Positions 1-12,500 of a DNA stretch of 64,000 bases are shown here, one piece after another (the first letter of the stretch is position 1; every line of letters starts with the position of its first letter). Source of the DNA: Halichondria panicea (lineage: Eukaryota; Porifera; Demospongiae; Suberitida; Halichondriidae); the NCBI RefSeq assembly GCF_963675165.1, contig NC_087389.1, positions 3,532,830 to 3,596,829 on the forward strand, read 5' to 3'. The position numbers and the translations under genes are program-made. The notes below the pieces were generated by a model. That model made no database searches and was not told the DNA's origin. It saw only the letters and a list, made by a program, of their open reading frames with translations.

Positions 1-499
1 TCTGGTTGCTGCAGACTGTAACGGTTTGACTTCAAAGTTGGAGGACATGTTAGTGATTGTACTGACGAGGACACTTAGCTCCATTCTTCTACAGCTCAGA
101 AGGTCCTTTTTGAAGCGTTCTGCTCATAAGCTAGACAATGGTTCTTAAATTGACGATTCGTGACAATTCGATCCTTCATTCCAGTTCCGCCCAGCTACCT
201 CTGACACACCCCAACATTATTGAATGTCAGAGCTGAACAGAGTGATGAATAATGCATAGCGAGGTTGCACTCTAATGTATCCCTAGTATAACGATCCACA
301 TTGGATTTTAGATCACATAGTTTTGATAGGCTTGGCTTGCCATACTTCCAGAGGCTGGAACCATTTTACCGCTGACCAGAAACACATTTGCAACTAATAC
401 AGACCTCCATTAAATTATGTTGGCTTGCTGTGAATATCTCATTGGGACAGTTCTGTGGTTAGCATTATATTACACTCAAGCCTGTCGTTTCTTTTGTAG
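1..499. other. No exon recognised; probably intron or 5' flank of the MFS gene
   Basis: No convincing coding exon is visible. The MFS gene that follows begins in mid-protein at 500 with a 3' splice site, so this stretch is most likely part of its upstream intron, and the exons for the first membrane helix lie before the window. Confidence 0.4.
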
Positions 500-3400
500 C
501 TATTTATGGGGTGCTCTGGCCGATTACAAAGGTCGAAAACCGACAATTATTGGCAGTATTTTGCTGGTTGGGCTGTCAGCATTCGTTTTTGGATTCTCTG
601 TTAATTATGGGATGGCAATTGCTTTTCGATTTGCTTCTGGTCTTTGTAACGGTGAGCCTGCCATCCATACCATTAACAGATATCTGAAACTGCATGACAC
701 TGTAAACCACTGTGGTGTACATTGTAGTTGACTCCATCTTAATATACCTAACTGCTTTCAGATTGACCACAGTCTTTTATAGAGGAAATTTTAATATATG
801 ACTGGGCATAATTTTGAGCATATCTACGTGATCCCAAAACCTATTGGCTACTAGAAATGCACTAGCTTAGCAACAGCCTACATATGTATTGGTTTGCTGT
901 GTAGGTGTAATCCCGATATCAAAGGCAATAGTATCTGAAGTGTCCGACGACTCAAACCAGTCTTTTGGAGTGGCTCTGTTGGGTACAGCCTGGGGGCTTG
1001 CTTTGGTTGTGGGACCAGCTGTGTCTGCAGCCATCTCTGACCCCATCGGACAGTACAACGTAACTGTGGAGAGTGAGTTCATGTGTATAAAATGTAATGT
1101 CAGATTGATTGAGGACATATCAGTGAACAGCCTCTGTTGGCGCATACTAAACAGTACAGTGCATGTAAGACCATTAAATTGTTATTCTAAACCCTATACC
1201 ATATAGAAACTGGATTATTACGCTTACTTGATTATAAGCGTATTTTTATTTTAAGCACATGCTCAACTGAAGGTTTTTATACTCGAATTGAAGCGCTTTT
1301 CCAGTTTTAGGAAGGATAATTATTAGCAGACTTGATTCGGCTAATTTCGTTTATCTATGAGCTAGCTATAGGTTTGTACAGTGCATGTAGCTATAATAAT
1401 CTGGACGGACTCTCTGGGCACGCTGTTACATTGTCGAGAGAATGTAATACATAGACGAGGTGGACTTGGAACCTTTTTGTTCCAATTCATGGTCAATATG
1501 AATGTTTCATTTCAATGTGTAAAATGAACTGTAAAATGAACTCTAACATAGATCCAGTTGGGTTGCTTGTTTGCTCACTTTCTAGGTAGCTATCGGGTCA
1601 TCTTTCGTCACAGAGAAATCCGGTTACTGGGTGGAGCGTATAGAGCTCTGCTGTTGACCCCATGAGCGCATGCGCTAATAGCTAATAATCGGTATATAGT
1701 TGGCTGGTTATTGGGCTCTAGCAAGCATTTGGATATAATTATTAATGAGGTCGTATATATTGTATGGTACGTATCTGTGATTTGAATTAGCGTGGCGTAC
1801 CTTAGGCTATGTTGGCTTTACCCATCACCATGCATGCAGGTTTGATGTTTAAACCATGCAGTAAATAAATTTACTAAAGCTATACATGTATGTACAGGTT
1901 TTCTTCCCTCCATATAGGTGAGACAGTGAGAGAGTTCTTGTCTCAGTTCCCCTACTCTCCACCGTGTATGTTGACAACTCTACTGTGTGCTGTCTCTGCA
2001 GTACTGTCATTGCTGCTGTTGCCTGAAACTCTTGCAACTGGCAAGTAAGTTGCTAAGACGGTTGCTTCCAGAACATACTGTTTTATCAGTGCTCACCAGA
2101 CTCAGTTTAATTGGAATGTTACTGTAAAGGTTCATCAATATACTTAACGTTTAATGCTTGATACATGCACATCTCATGCGCAAGAAGAAAGCAAACAATC
2201 AACAAAGTCGATAGATGTCCTAACTCACAAATCAACGCTACGAATACACCAACTACTGAAGCTGCTGATGTGTCCAACTGCCAAATTCAGTATGGCAACA
2301 CTGAAGACAATTGTGACGAACATAGTGTTCAAAACGGGGAAGACCCTGAGCAAGCTGGGTTAATTGAGCCAGCAATCATAGGCAAAAAGACTCGTAGGAC
2401 TGGTTTCAAACAGAGGACAAAGGATTTCGGAACTTGGTTCAAGAATTATGTGAAGAGAGTTTGTGTTCTAGTGCTGTAAGTGCTACAGGAACTAATTATG
2501 TAGTAATGCGATTTACATGTGACTAGTTTTCACCAATAAACTTGACTTCTAAACCTAGCAACTGTTGTGTGATTTTACTTGTTGATTTTTCCTGTTTCGA
2601 TTCATGCAGTTGTGACAGGGCTACTGGACTCTCTATTCTCGTTTATGTCCTGTTTTCAAGTGTAGATGTTAGTTTCAATGATATCTACTCCATTTGGGCA
2701 AAAACATCACCACATCTCGGTAAATATCTGCATTAGGTAATGGCGTTGCACTAAATAATAGATTTGCAAAAAGGTTGTAGCTTGCTGCTGTGAATTGCTT
2801 TGTTGTATTCATAGGTGGACTTGGGCTTAGTCTCAATGAGATTGGGGTAACGTTGACCATTTCTGGAGTGGCCATTGTACCATCTTCATTGATCCTCTTT
2901 CCACTGGTATGTTTGTCCAATATGGCACAACAGTGAGTGTATTAATTGCTATACCGTATATAGCGCGAAATTTTCGAGGTACTTAAATTTCGTGGAATGG
3001 CCTCTAAGAAGTATTTCGTTGAATAAATTTCGTGGGTGACTGCTTACCAGAAGTATTCCTAGGCCACGCCTTTAATTTTGCACGTTATAGCAGATAATTC
3101 GAACAATTTTCGTGGAATTAATTTTCGTGTAGGATTGCTAACCTACGAAAACAGCTAAAGTTAAGCCCCTCGAAAATGTCGAGCTATACAGTAGAGTCTA
3201 TTAAATTCTTTGTATTGCTATTTTGACTGGTATTACATGTACTTTCTTCGCAGTTAGAGAGGAAGTTTGGTCTGTTGAGATTGTATTACCTACTTTTGGT
3301 GATTTTAATTCCTGCAATGATGCTCCTGCCAAATGTCCATTACTTCTACAACATGTAGGTTATTGCTCTTCTATAGTTAATGTGTGGCAGATCTAGATCA

Positions 3401-6099
3401 TTGCATCCTTCCTAATTCTAAGAATAAGTCACTCAATTCTCTGCTGTAACAGCTAGAGGACAGTGCACCATAATAACTATAGATAGTGCACAGTTTTAGA
3501 AGATATACCTGTTGTGTAGTACCTAGTCTATTCTTATACATGTAGGAAATCGGTGCTGTGGCTACTAGTGTCCTCCGTCTTGATTGTGATTCAGAGTTGT
3601 TTGACGATGATCTTCAATTGTGTGGCAACTTTCATCAATAACTCTGTACTCTTTGTGAACCTGGGAACAGTTAATGGGATTGGTTCTTCTTGTTCATCGT
3701 TATCAAGGTGAATAGACTAAAGTCTACTTCGGCCCCAGAAGTTATGTGATAAATTATGACTAATTCATTTAGCTATGAGAAATAATTATGCCAGGGACTT
3801 TCTGTATGACTTTTAGCTGGTTGAAGCTTATAGCTGTAAAGTATAATTGTAGATAGAAGCGCTCTTTAACAAAGAATCCGATGGTATAATTGAATTTCAG
3901 TGAAGTATGAACAAGTTTGACAACAGTATGACAGTCAAACCATAGATAGAAGAGAAAGGGATTGGCAACGGAGTGCACTTCCGGTACCATCCGTGTTTCG
4001 CCTCGAGGCTTACTTCTAACGTGGGAGTCTAAACATGAATAATTCATGAGAATTGTTTTTGCCGTTTGTAAAAAAGTCTACAAGCAGTTCTACTGCTAAA
4101 CATCAACTTCACCTCATTTGTGTGGCGATTTGGGACATAGCACACTACTTAGTAACACAACTTTAGCTATATCATAGGTGCTATAGGAACATAAGCATGA
4201 AAAAGCCTCTGACAGAGGCTCTGTGTACCATCTAGCTACTTCACGAAAATCAAGATTGTATTTTATTCATTTCTAAATGATACCTACCATCAGGGGCATG
4301 TCTTTAAGTGTTGGAGGGGTCTTTGAGAAGTAGGCATTAGACACAATAAGTTTCCCGAGTTTTCGCGGGAGTTTTAGAGCGAAACACGGATGGTTTCAGG
4401 CCCATCTATTTGTGTACATTCAATGTAAAAGCATTACGTGAACTGCCCCCGTTGCCAATCCATTTCTCTTCTATACAGAGGAGGTACGACAGGTGCGGTG
4501 CAGCTCAGGCAATTAACAATAATTATCCGCCCACGCACCGCCCACGTCGTATGTTTTTGCTGAGAGTAATCAGAGGCTAATTATTTGAGCTGCACCGCGC
4601 CTGTCGTACCTCCTCTGTCTTCTATCTACGGTCAAACCTAGTCTCGAGGCCAGACTCCTCCCAGGGAGAGAGTCTGGCAAACAGAGTCACTTTTATTGGT
4701 TTTCAGACAGTCAAAAAATGGGCGTGGCGGAAATGCCAGACCCTCTCCCTGGCACATGTCAGATCACGTGCAAGTGGTTTTGACCAATTGAATGGGTTTG
4801 ACCCAGAGGAGGTCCGACAGGTGCGGTGCAGCTCAAGTAATTAGCCTCTGATTACTCTCAGCAGAAACATACGACGTGGGCGAATAATTATTGTTCAATC
4901 AGAGGCTAATTGCCTGAGCTGCACCGCGCCTGTCGTACCTCCTCTGAGGTCAAACCAGGAGCACATTACAGAAGGAGCGTCTAACTGTGCATGGGTTCGA
5001 AAATCGCATCTCGTGTGCTTTCCTAAACGCCGCATTGCCTTATAAGAAAAGTGTGTAAGTGGTGTATAAATTACAAACCGCGGTCAGCCTGTGAATATCA
5101 TTATAAACGGATTTTTGTATGTAGTGCAGCAGCAGGAGAGCTAGCTAGGTTGAGCCAGAAAGAGCTAAAATGAATAGCTAGATCTTTGATGGATGTTGGT
5201 ATACATCATGGAAGAGACTGGTGAGGTACAGAAAGTTCTAAAATAGGAGCATATCCAGTCACTTTGTACATAGAAAGTTTGCTAACTTAGACTAACACAT
5301 ACTAGGCGTTTTGTTTTTGCAGTAGGGAGTCTTACTGGGGTTCTTAGAAGAGAGAGCTTACTACCAGGCCTATAGCTAACTAGCTAGCTGTAGCTTTTCA
5401 CTTTTATTGACCTATGCTTGGTAAAAGTGCACCGTCAGCTCAATTAGCACTCGCCCGCAGACCCACTTAGTGGTTTTGCATATAAGGTCATGCTTTGCAA
5501 ACTTCCACGAGATGCGATTCCCGAGGTAAGACGCTCCTTCTGTAATGTGCTCCTGGTCAAACTCAACACAAACAGACACTACCTTGACCTTTTTACATCT
5601 CTGTAACAGGTGTTGATTAAAATTCATATCTTTTTTATTTTTTATTACCTATAATCATTGAGGGGACACTATGCAGCAAATAAACACACTCAATAATTAT
5701 AACTGAGTTGTTGGAACCCTACATGCATTATACATACGCACACATGCACACACATAATCATAGTTATGCACATTTATGCGTCTGGTGACTGCACAACATT
5801 AGTGAAGTCATAGTGAAACAGCTCTGCACAGTTATGGAAATGCTTTTCAAGTACTGTACATGTAGTAGTATAGTGAAAAATGTTTCCTCATTTAAGCTGT
5901 ATCATGCAGGGCTCTTTCTGCTCTATTGTCTGGCAAGCTGTTCTCTGTGAGTCTGTCGGCGACAGCTGCTGGACTGGGCTACCCACTAGACTATAGACTC
6001 GTCTTCCTCCTCTTTGGACTTGTGTTTGTGGTGTGTGTGTTTGTAGCAGCTTGTCTGCCTGTTAGCATCAATAAACAGAAAATTTGTCATTTAAATTAA
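500..6099 (+). CDS. MFS transporter (5' partial), 9 visible exons
   Basis: Major facilitator superfamily membrane transporter; substrate unknown. Exons read from GT-AG sites: 500-651, 905-1072, 1918-2044, about 2185-2475, 2610-2719, 2815-2906, 3254-3354, 3546-3707, 5910-6099 (stop 6097-6099). The first exon holds the MFS loop 2-3 signature (WGALADYKGRKP), and the second a Gly-rich helix region with GVALLGTAWGLALVVGP, typical of the tetracycline-efflux/ZIFL-like branch. Exon 4 encodes a hydrophilic Lys/Glu-rich central loop; later exons encode helices 7-12, ending SINKQKICHLN. Reading phase is continuous across all the junctions, except that the 3' splice site near 2185 is weak. The first helix is missing because the gene starts before the window. 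The 2.2 kb last intron holds four inverted-repeat elements. A broken paralogue lies on the minus strand at 31.0-32.6 kb with the same last two exon boundaries. Confidence 0.85.
2951..3192. repeat. Short inverted-repeat element (MITE-like) in an MFS intron
   Basis: The ends are imperfect inverted repeats (ATACCGTATATAGCGCGAAA at the left; the complement of CTACTGTATAGCTCGACA at the right), each leading into TTTTCGAGG. Related but decayed segments appear at 13970-14030 and about 52408-52573. Confidence 0.6.
3941..4630. mobile_element. Foldback/MITE element, CATAGAT-terminus family, copy 1
   Basis: Terminal inverted repeats begin CATAGATAGAAGAGAAAG and end in the complement, including GATTGGCAACG near each inner edge. 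The direct repeat GTCAAAC flanks it (3934-3940 and 4631-4637), so this is a real insertion with a 7-bp target duplication. The right terminal repeat is split by a second element (4476-4617). No coding capacity is visible. Copies 2 and 3 are at 6763-7997 and 8695-9620. Confidence 0.75.
4476..4617. mobile_element. Nested CAGAGGAGG-terminus MITE (9-bp target site)
   Basis: A 142-bp element with terminal repeats CAGAGGAGGTACGACAGGTG and complement, inserted in the right arm of the 3941-4630 element. Flanks TCTTCTATA and TCTTCTATC match at 8 of 9 positions. A 9-bp duplication suggests the Mutator-like class. Confidence 0.7.
4804..4946. mobile_element. Second CAGAGGAGG-terminus MITE
   Basis: Same family and size as 4476-4617, with the inner sequence (CGTATGTTTTTGCTGAGAG) in opposite orientation. 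The flanks are inverted (GGTTTGACC on the left, GGTCAAACC on the right) rather than direct, so no target duplication is visible. Confidence 0.65.
4956..5555. mobile_element. CAGGAGCAC-terminus MITE, 600 bp, copy 1
   Basis: Terminal repeats start CAGGAGCACATTACAGAAGG and end CTTCTGTAATGTGCTCCTG. The 7-bp direct repeat GTCAAAC flanks it (4949-4955, 5556-5562). A second full copy, itself interrupted, is at 62853-63868. No coding region is seen. Confidence 0.8.
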
Positions 6100-6516
6100 T
6101 GGATTGATCACAAAACTGTACATGTACATGTACTCATTTTGTCAACACACTGACCTCTCATCAGAACGAGTACAAGATACTATAGAGTGGTTAGGAATTC
6201 AGTAATCTACAAAGTAATGCACTTGTCAAACATAAACTAATCCCCATCGGCACCGGCCTGACGTACCCCCAGTATAAACTTGTAGATCTAAGAGGTAAAC
6301 TAATGCTCAAGGCAAGGATGATGGATTGCTATGCTGAGTTACTGGCTATAAAATACTAGATCTAGATGGGCGTGCCCCTCCCCAGCCCCAGCCATAAAAT
6401 AAAACTTTTATGGCTTGAGACGGGCACGCCCATCTAATAGAATCTAGTGGGGTTCGAAACGAGGGTTCGAAAGCAGGTCCAGAGCGTTCAGTTTCGATCT
6501 CTGCTCTGCTTATAAT
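6100..6516. other. Spacer between MFS and MAGI-like genes, with a small foldback
   Basis: No exon is recognised. About 6355-6450 forms an inverted repeat around CTAGATGGGCGTGCCC and its complement. The MAGI-like start codon follows at 6517. Confidence 0.45.
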
Positions 6517-9500
6517 ATGGATATGGATCTCATGGATACAGATAATATCAATTATAGACACGTTGCAGTGGTCATCAAAGGCCCTTCGGGATTTGGATTT
6601 GCGTTAGGTGAGAACATAATTATTATTGCTTAAAGCTAGGATCTATCATGACTGGACTATCAGGAGTGCATTCATGCACTCCTGGTACTATTTATAGAGT
6701 AGATTATCTAGGCATACATACATACAGGAAAAGAGGATATTGGAAACAAAGGTACCCTCGAGCATAGATAAACGAAAGAAAGGGATAGGCAACGCCTCAC
6801 GTGATGCTAGGTAAATGCAGTGTGTGACGTCACACCCTCTGGTTGGAGGCGAGTTGCGCTCAAGAAAGTACACAATGATCCCTATATCTGCTTATTTTTC
6901 TCGTAGTGGCCTAAAAGAGGAATTCAAAGCAATCAGGCATCATGCACACATACACCCAGCACTACTGATAGCTACAGCTGCTATGTTAGTGCCGAGCTTT
7001 CTTTTATTCTTGTGTGAAAAAACACCAAATTGTCAGTTTGTGTACAGGGTTTTGCAGAATCTTTGAAATTGAGGGTGTAGAGCGTTCCTTATATGGATAT
7101 CTAATCTTTACACATTGTGGTGTCATAAACACATTGTGGTGAAATGCCAAGTCTGCTTAGGAAGCAAAATTCAAAAACAAAATGGCTTTTTCTTGTGAAA
7201 AAAGCTGACCAAGGCATCATTAATTTAAGATGGAGAATAATGCATCAGACAGAGCTGCTTGGACTGTCTTATCAAAGTGTTGCTGAGAATCTCAAGTTGA
7301 TCCATCATGTAGAATAGTGCATTGTTGACATGCTGACTAAGATCTACAACTTTATGGTTGACCACAGATAACCTTATAAGGAACGCTCAATGCAAAACGC
7401 TTTTTTGTGGATATTGCAAAGATTCTGCAAAACCCTGTACCTCTATCTCCAATATGAAATAGTTTTATAACATGTACGTTTCACAGAATTAAAGTGTGTT
7501 TATAACTGCATGGAACAAAGCATATTTTCCAGCTCTCAATGCAGTGAAGTAGTGGCAGCACCATGAAACGTTTGTCCAAAGTCCAGAAAGTTTGCGTACC
7601 TCTCCTACTCTTACTGTACATGGTAATCTAGTTTGAAGTGCTCTAAGACACCGTTTTTAGGTATTAGAAAGTGGAATACAAGTATCTTTATCTGTATTGT
7701 GTGATCGAAGAGATGGCATTTGAAGGGCTTGGGAACAGGACCTGTTATGGTTTGTAGAGAGTACTGACACCTCCTTTGTAGCTCACTTCCTCATCACTTT
7801 GCATAAGCAGCTCTAAAAGATTAATAGCCTATGTCTAAGTGTATCTGGTATCTCCTCAAGAGCACAGCTTGCTATAATCTTTACTGACATTTTGAGTGCA
7901 CACACCCTTTTTGCTCATTACACGCCCCTTTTTAGCAACTCGCCTCATCCAACGGAAGTGCTGGGCGTTGCCTATCCCTTTCTTTCGTTTATCTATGCCT
8001 CGAATAACATTCACTTTCATATCTATGCTTTCATTTGAGGCTATCTACCAGTGGCGGATCCAGTGCAGGGCACAAGGGGCATGTGCCCCCCCTTTCTGGC
8101 TCACGAAGTGGGTGTGGCTTTGAGCAGCAATCAATTATTTCAGCATGCAGAATAGCAGACGATCTCTAGTTGTAGACTTTTGAAGCTGAAGAGCAAGATT
8201 TCATCCATTTCTGCTATCTCTTGCTACTATGTATGCCATACTGTCATCAGGAGCCCATAAATAAGAGAAGGAGCAGCTAACTTCAACGGGGATCACATCT
8301 CGTAATTGCCGGTGAAACCGCACTTCCTTGTTTGGAAGCCACTAAGTGCTTGCAAACCGCAGCCCTGTATTGTGTATAACACGTGTAGGGATTCAACCAC
8401 TTAAGTGACTCTGCATATATGGAAATGCAGTCATAACCACTTACGAAACGTGATCCCTGTAGTTAGCCGCTCCTTCTCTTATTTATGGGCTCCTGCTGTC
8501 ATCAATCCTTGATCAGAAAAGTTACAGTGATTGGGCTTTAAAACAACTGTTGACCTAGTAAATATTTCTTCAAACTGCCCCCCCTTTTCAAAATTCCTGG
8601 ATCCGCCCCTGGTCTATAGCAAGCCAAAGTGTATAGATAGGCGTGGCCCAGCTAGCCAAGTTGATGGCCGGCCTATTTCTACACACAATTTCATCATAGA
8701 TTGAATAGGGAGAGGGATTGGAAACCAAAGCAGCGTCACGTGACATTTTACATTGAATTTGCAGAATGGCACCAGAGAGCCTTTGATGTCAATCCGTGTT
8801 ACAGTTGCTCAACACGCGGGAAACAATGTTTCATGAATTATGATCACTACAAGATATTCAGAGCCCCCCTAAAACGTCATTCTCATGCCCCTAATGGACT
8901 TTTGTGAAGAGAGCTAGAGGTACAAAACGTTCTTTGTCACGCTATGAGATCTTTATGTATCTAGAATGCTTCTAATATAGCTAAGACTGTGCAACTCATC
9001 GGTGTCAGAGGAGGTCGGACATCACTTTCACTTTCACTAATTATGACCTTTTAATGACATTCCAGGCCAAATTGCGCTTTTCGTTTTTGCTGACTCAGCA
9101 ATACAACATGACTAGATCTAGCTATAATGGCTATTATGTGCTGATAGGGTTAGGTCCAGTAACCATCACAGACACCAAACACACGTCAACAGATTCAGCA
9201 ACAGAAAGCGTGCAGAACTGCTGAACATATCTCATGAATCAGTCGCCCTCTATAACATAGACTCGTGATTAGGCCGCCCAACTTTTAGAGTGCGGTGAGA
9301 CTAGCTGAAGTACTGTAGCCGCTACTGCTGAGTCAGCAAAAACGAAAAGCAATTTGGCCTGGAATGTCATTAAAAGGTTATAATTAGTGAACGTTCAAGT
9401 GATGTCCGACCTCCTTCTGCATCGGTGTACTGTGTCCCATATGGTCTCAAGTGTCAGTTGGAAGTGCAAGTTTTAATACAAATGTAGTATAATCTAGCAG

Positions 9501-12500
9501 ACAAGTCAAGGTACTACATTTTACCAACGTTAGGTACACAGCCTCGATTACACCCCGGCGTAATGCGGATATAATTTGAGGTAACTTCCGTTTCCAATCC
9601 CTCTCCCTATTCAATCTATGATTCCATAAGCAAATGTGCTTATCTGTGCAACTCAGTTATTACCCGAGGCGCGCGTGGGCGGCCACAGGTATAGTAGTCG
9701 GTTGTATAATATATTTATAGATCTATACCTATTATATAACCTTTACGTTATAGCAATAAAATACTGCACTTGAAACTGCAGTGGAACCTCCATAAAATGG
9801 ACACCATTGGGGAACAGCCTTTTTCCTGTTATAGAGAGGTGGTCTTCCTTGGGAGGTTTCGATTGCTATGCTCTGAGTCACTTCTTGCTGCAAATGAATC
9901 TTGGAGGTTTGCTAACTGCTTCTTTAGCTCATCAGGGTGTCATACAGGATTTTAGGGGGAAATAAGAAAAAATGTTGCTAAAAAAAGGGGGGGGGGGGGG
10001 TCAACTGTTATTTCAATACCCTATTCGTATGTAATTTTCCAGCTATGGACACTCAGTCATACAACTAGTACCTGGATGCAAGTTTTAGGGGGGGGAAATT
10101 GGAGCTAGAGGGGGAATATCCCCCCTTCCCCCCCTGTATTACACCCTGCTCATACAAGTTTTGAAAAGGATGTAGGGACAAGCTACAGCTAGGTTTTCCA
10201 AAATGATTGTGCAAAATAATTCTAGCTTAGCAATAATTTCCTGATAACACAGAGTGTGGCTGTTTGTTCTGGGAGGTTATTTTCCATTGCTAAAGCTGAT
10301 TGGGGATCAGAAAGCTGCTCGTTATACGGAGTAGAGAGGTGGTGCTTTACATTGAAGTAGGAGTACGCAACTCCCGACTGAATCAGAGGAGGGAGGACAC
10401 GATTAACCTTAGCTAGCTAATTATCACGACCTTTTAATGAACGATTCGTCTTTTTCTTTCTTTATAACCTCTACATATTGGACACGAGCTAGAGCAGCGT
10501 ATATCGTAGAAGTTATCCTACTGGAGATACCCATATGGCCAAGTTGTCAGGATCTGAAGGTAATACGACCACTACAAGAAGCACCTCAAGTACTCCTATC
10601 TCCAAGATCCCTGTAAGAAGCATCCCAGGCACTCTGATCTTGCCTCTGTGAAGCACTCCTGATCCTGTCTCTAGGATCCCTACCCTATGAGGAGCACCCC
10701 AGGCACTCCTGTCTCCAAAATCCCTGTGAGAAGCACCCCAGGCACTACTGTCGCTGTGATAAAGCTGCAACATGGAATTGTTTAGTTCAGAGCGTCTCCA
10801 ACATGAAGAACATCAACGACACTAACAGTCTCAGCTTCTAGCACCCCTTTATTTTTGTAGTTTGCTCTGTGCCTGCAAGAATTGCCTGTTACTCATATTA
10901 CAGTACTGTTCTGTGTGTCCCAATATGTAGAGGTTGTAACTTAAGACGAATTGTTCAAAGTAAAAGGTCTGATAATTAGCTATTTATTAGTGGTGTCCTC
11001 CCCTCCTCTGGGACTGAATACACATCACTTGTAGTTGTGTAAACTGTTAGCCATGAATAAATTAAATGTGGGCTGGAGGTATGTGTGTTGTACTGATAAT
11101 CATTCTCTACACCTGGCACCCACTTAAAATGCGGAAGTCATTGTAGTTTCAATCCGGATCTGAGCTCTTGGCCGTTATATAGCGTGTGGTTGCTCTTTGG
11201 AGGTGGTCGTTAATGGAGGTTCCACTGTCATTTTTACTGGGTGTGGTCAGCCATTAGCAAGTACCACCCGTGGCTCACAGAATTGCTGAAAGAGATGATG
11301 TCTCGAAGAAAGACAACTTTCATTTTGAGCGAGTTACCCGGTAAAAAAGCCTCGTTTGAAGGGCGAAAAAGCAGATAGTTTTCGAGGCTTCACTGCAATT
11401 GCAATGTAAAAGCATCACGTGCACCACTTCGTTTCCTATCCCTCCTTTTTGATCTAGGCCTGCCTTAGGCTGAAAAAACCACTCCCTTTTTCTCCCATGG
11501 AAAGGTGCTGTGTTGAGATCGAGTTGTCCCACAGTTACAACAAACTACGTATTAATTGCGTGGGTAATATACTTTTAGCCCCGTAATAACTAGGCCCCCC
11601 CCCATACTAATAATTTATGCAGATTTACATGTACGGTAGAACCTTGATTATCTGGACACCTTGCATGGTCCACAAGGCAGACCGGATAACTGAATATGCC
11701 GGAAAATCGAATGGATAAACTTACCACGTCTTAATCCACGTACCCTGATAAACAAACAGCAGTGCACGTGGGCGCATGCGCAGAAGAGCCTGTGTGTCAA
11801 TGGTAACAGCAGGTAATTGCACATACACATTAGCCTATTTTCAGAGAAAATTGTAAGCCAGATAATTGAGGCTCTACTACACATACAATCAATTACCGTA
11901 CAGCTGGTTATTTTCGAGGATTTATTGCCTCAAAAATGAAACCTCTGTACTGTAGGAAGGTGTGGTCATTTGAACCCCTATCCTCAAAACAGGAAGTAGT
12001 TTCCAATCTAGGCCTATCTAACTATTGTCATTTCGTTTTGCACCACTTCTGTAAAAGATAATCAGATACACAGCACTAGTGTGTTTGGCCGCCCTGGACG
12101 TGACCACACATCAATGCACTGAACTTGTATTGATTCATACAATGTTGGAAGTGCCCTACCTTAGCTTACTCTTCCAGACCTTCATGCAGTAAAAAAATTG
12201 GCAAGGTTGGCAAAAGTGTACATTTCAGAGAGATACACGGTGGGAGAGGGCAAGCTGGATATCCAGGGGTATAACCTTCCAGGAAATATGTTGCATTCTT
12301 ACTAGATGTCATTATCAGGGTTAGCGCTCTGGAGTCTCCCCCTGTACTAGCTCACTAATAGTATAAAGAGAAGAGGGCATGCAACTATAATCTATCGTTT
12401 TACAAATTGACGGGGGTGTATGTCTAAAATTAGACAAGCACGTGTACTTCCTCTGTTTTTTTCCTATTCTGGCTAAATATAACATATCCTGCTGACTCAT

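Noticed and set aside
6355-6480. Possible tRNA suggested by GGTTCGAAAC-like boxes
   Set aside because: The two GGTTCGAAA motifs lie beside a foldback element; no A box or cloverleaf can be formed around them.
10513-10773. 86-codon minus-strand frame with repeated Gly/Leu units
   Set aside because: It is the minisatellite inside the 10384-11010 element.
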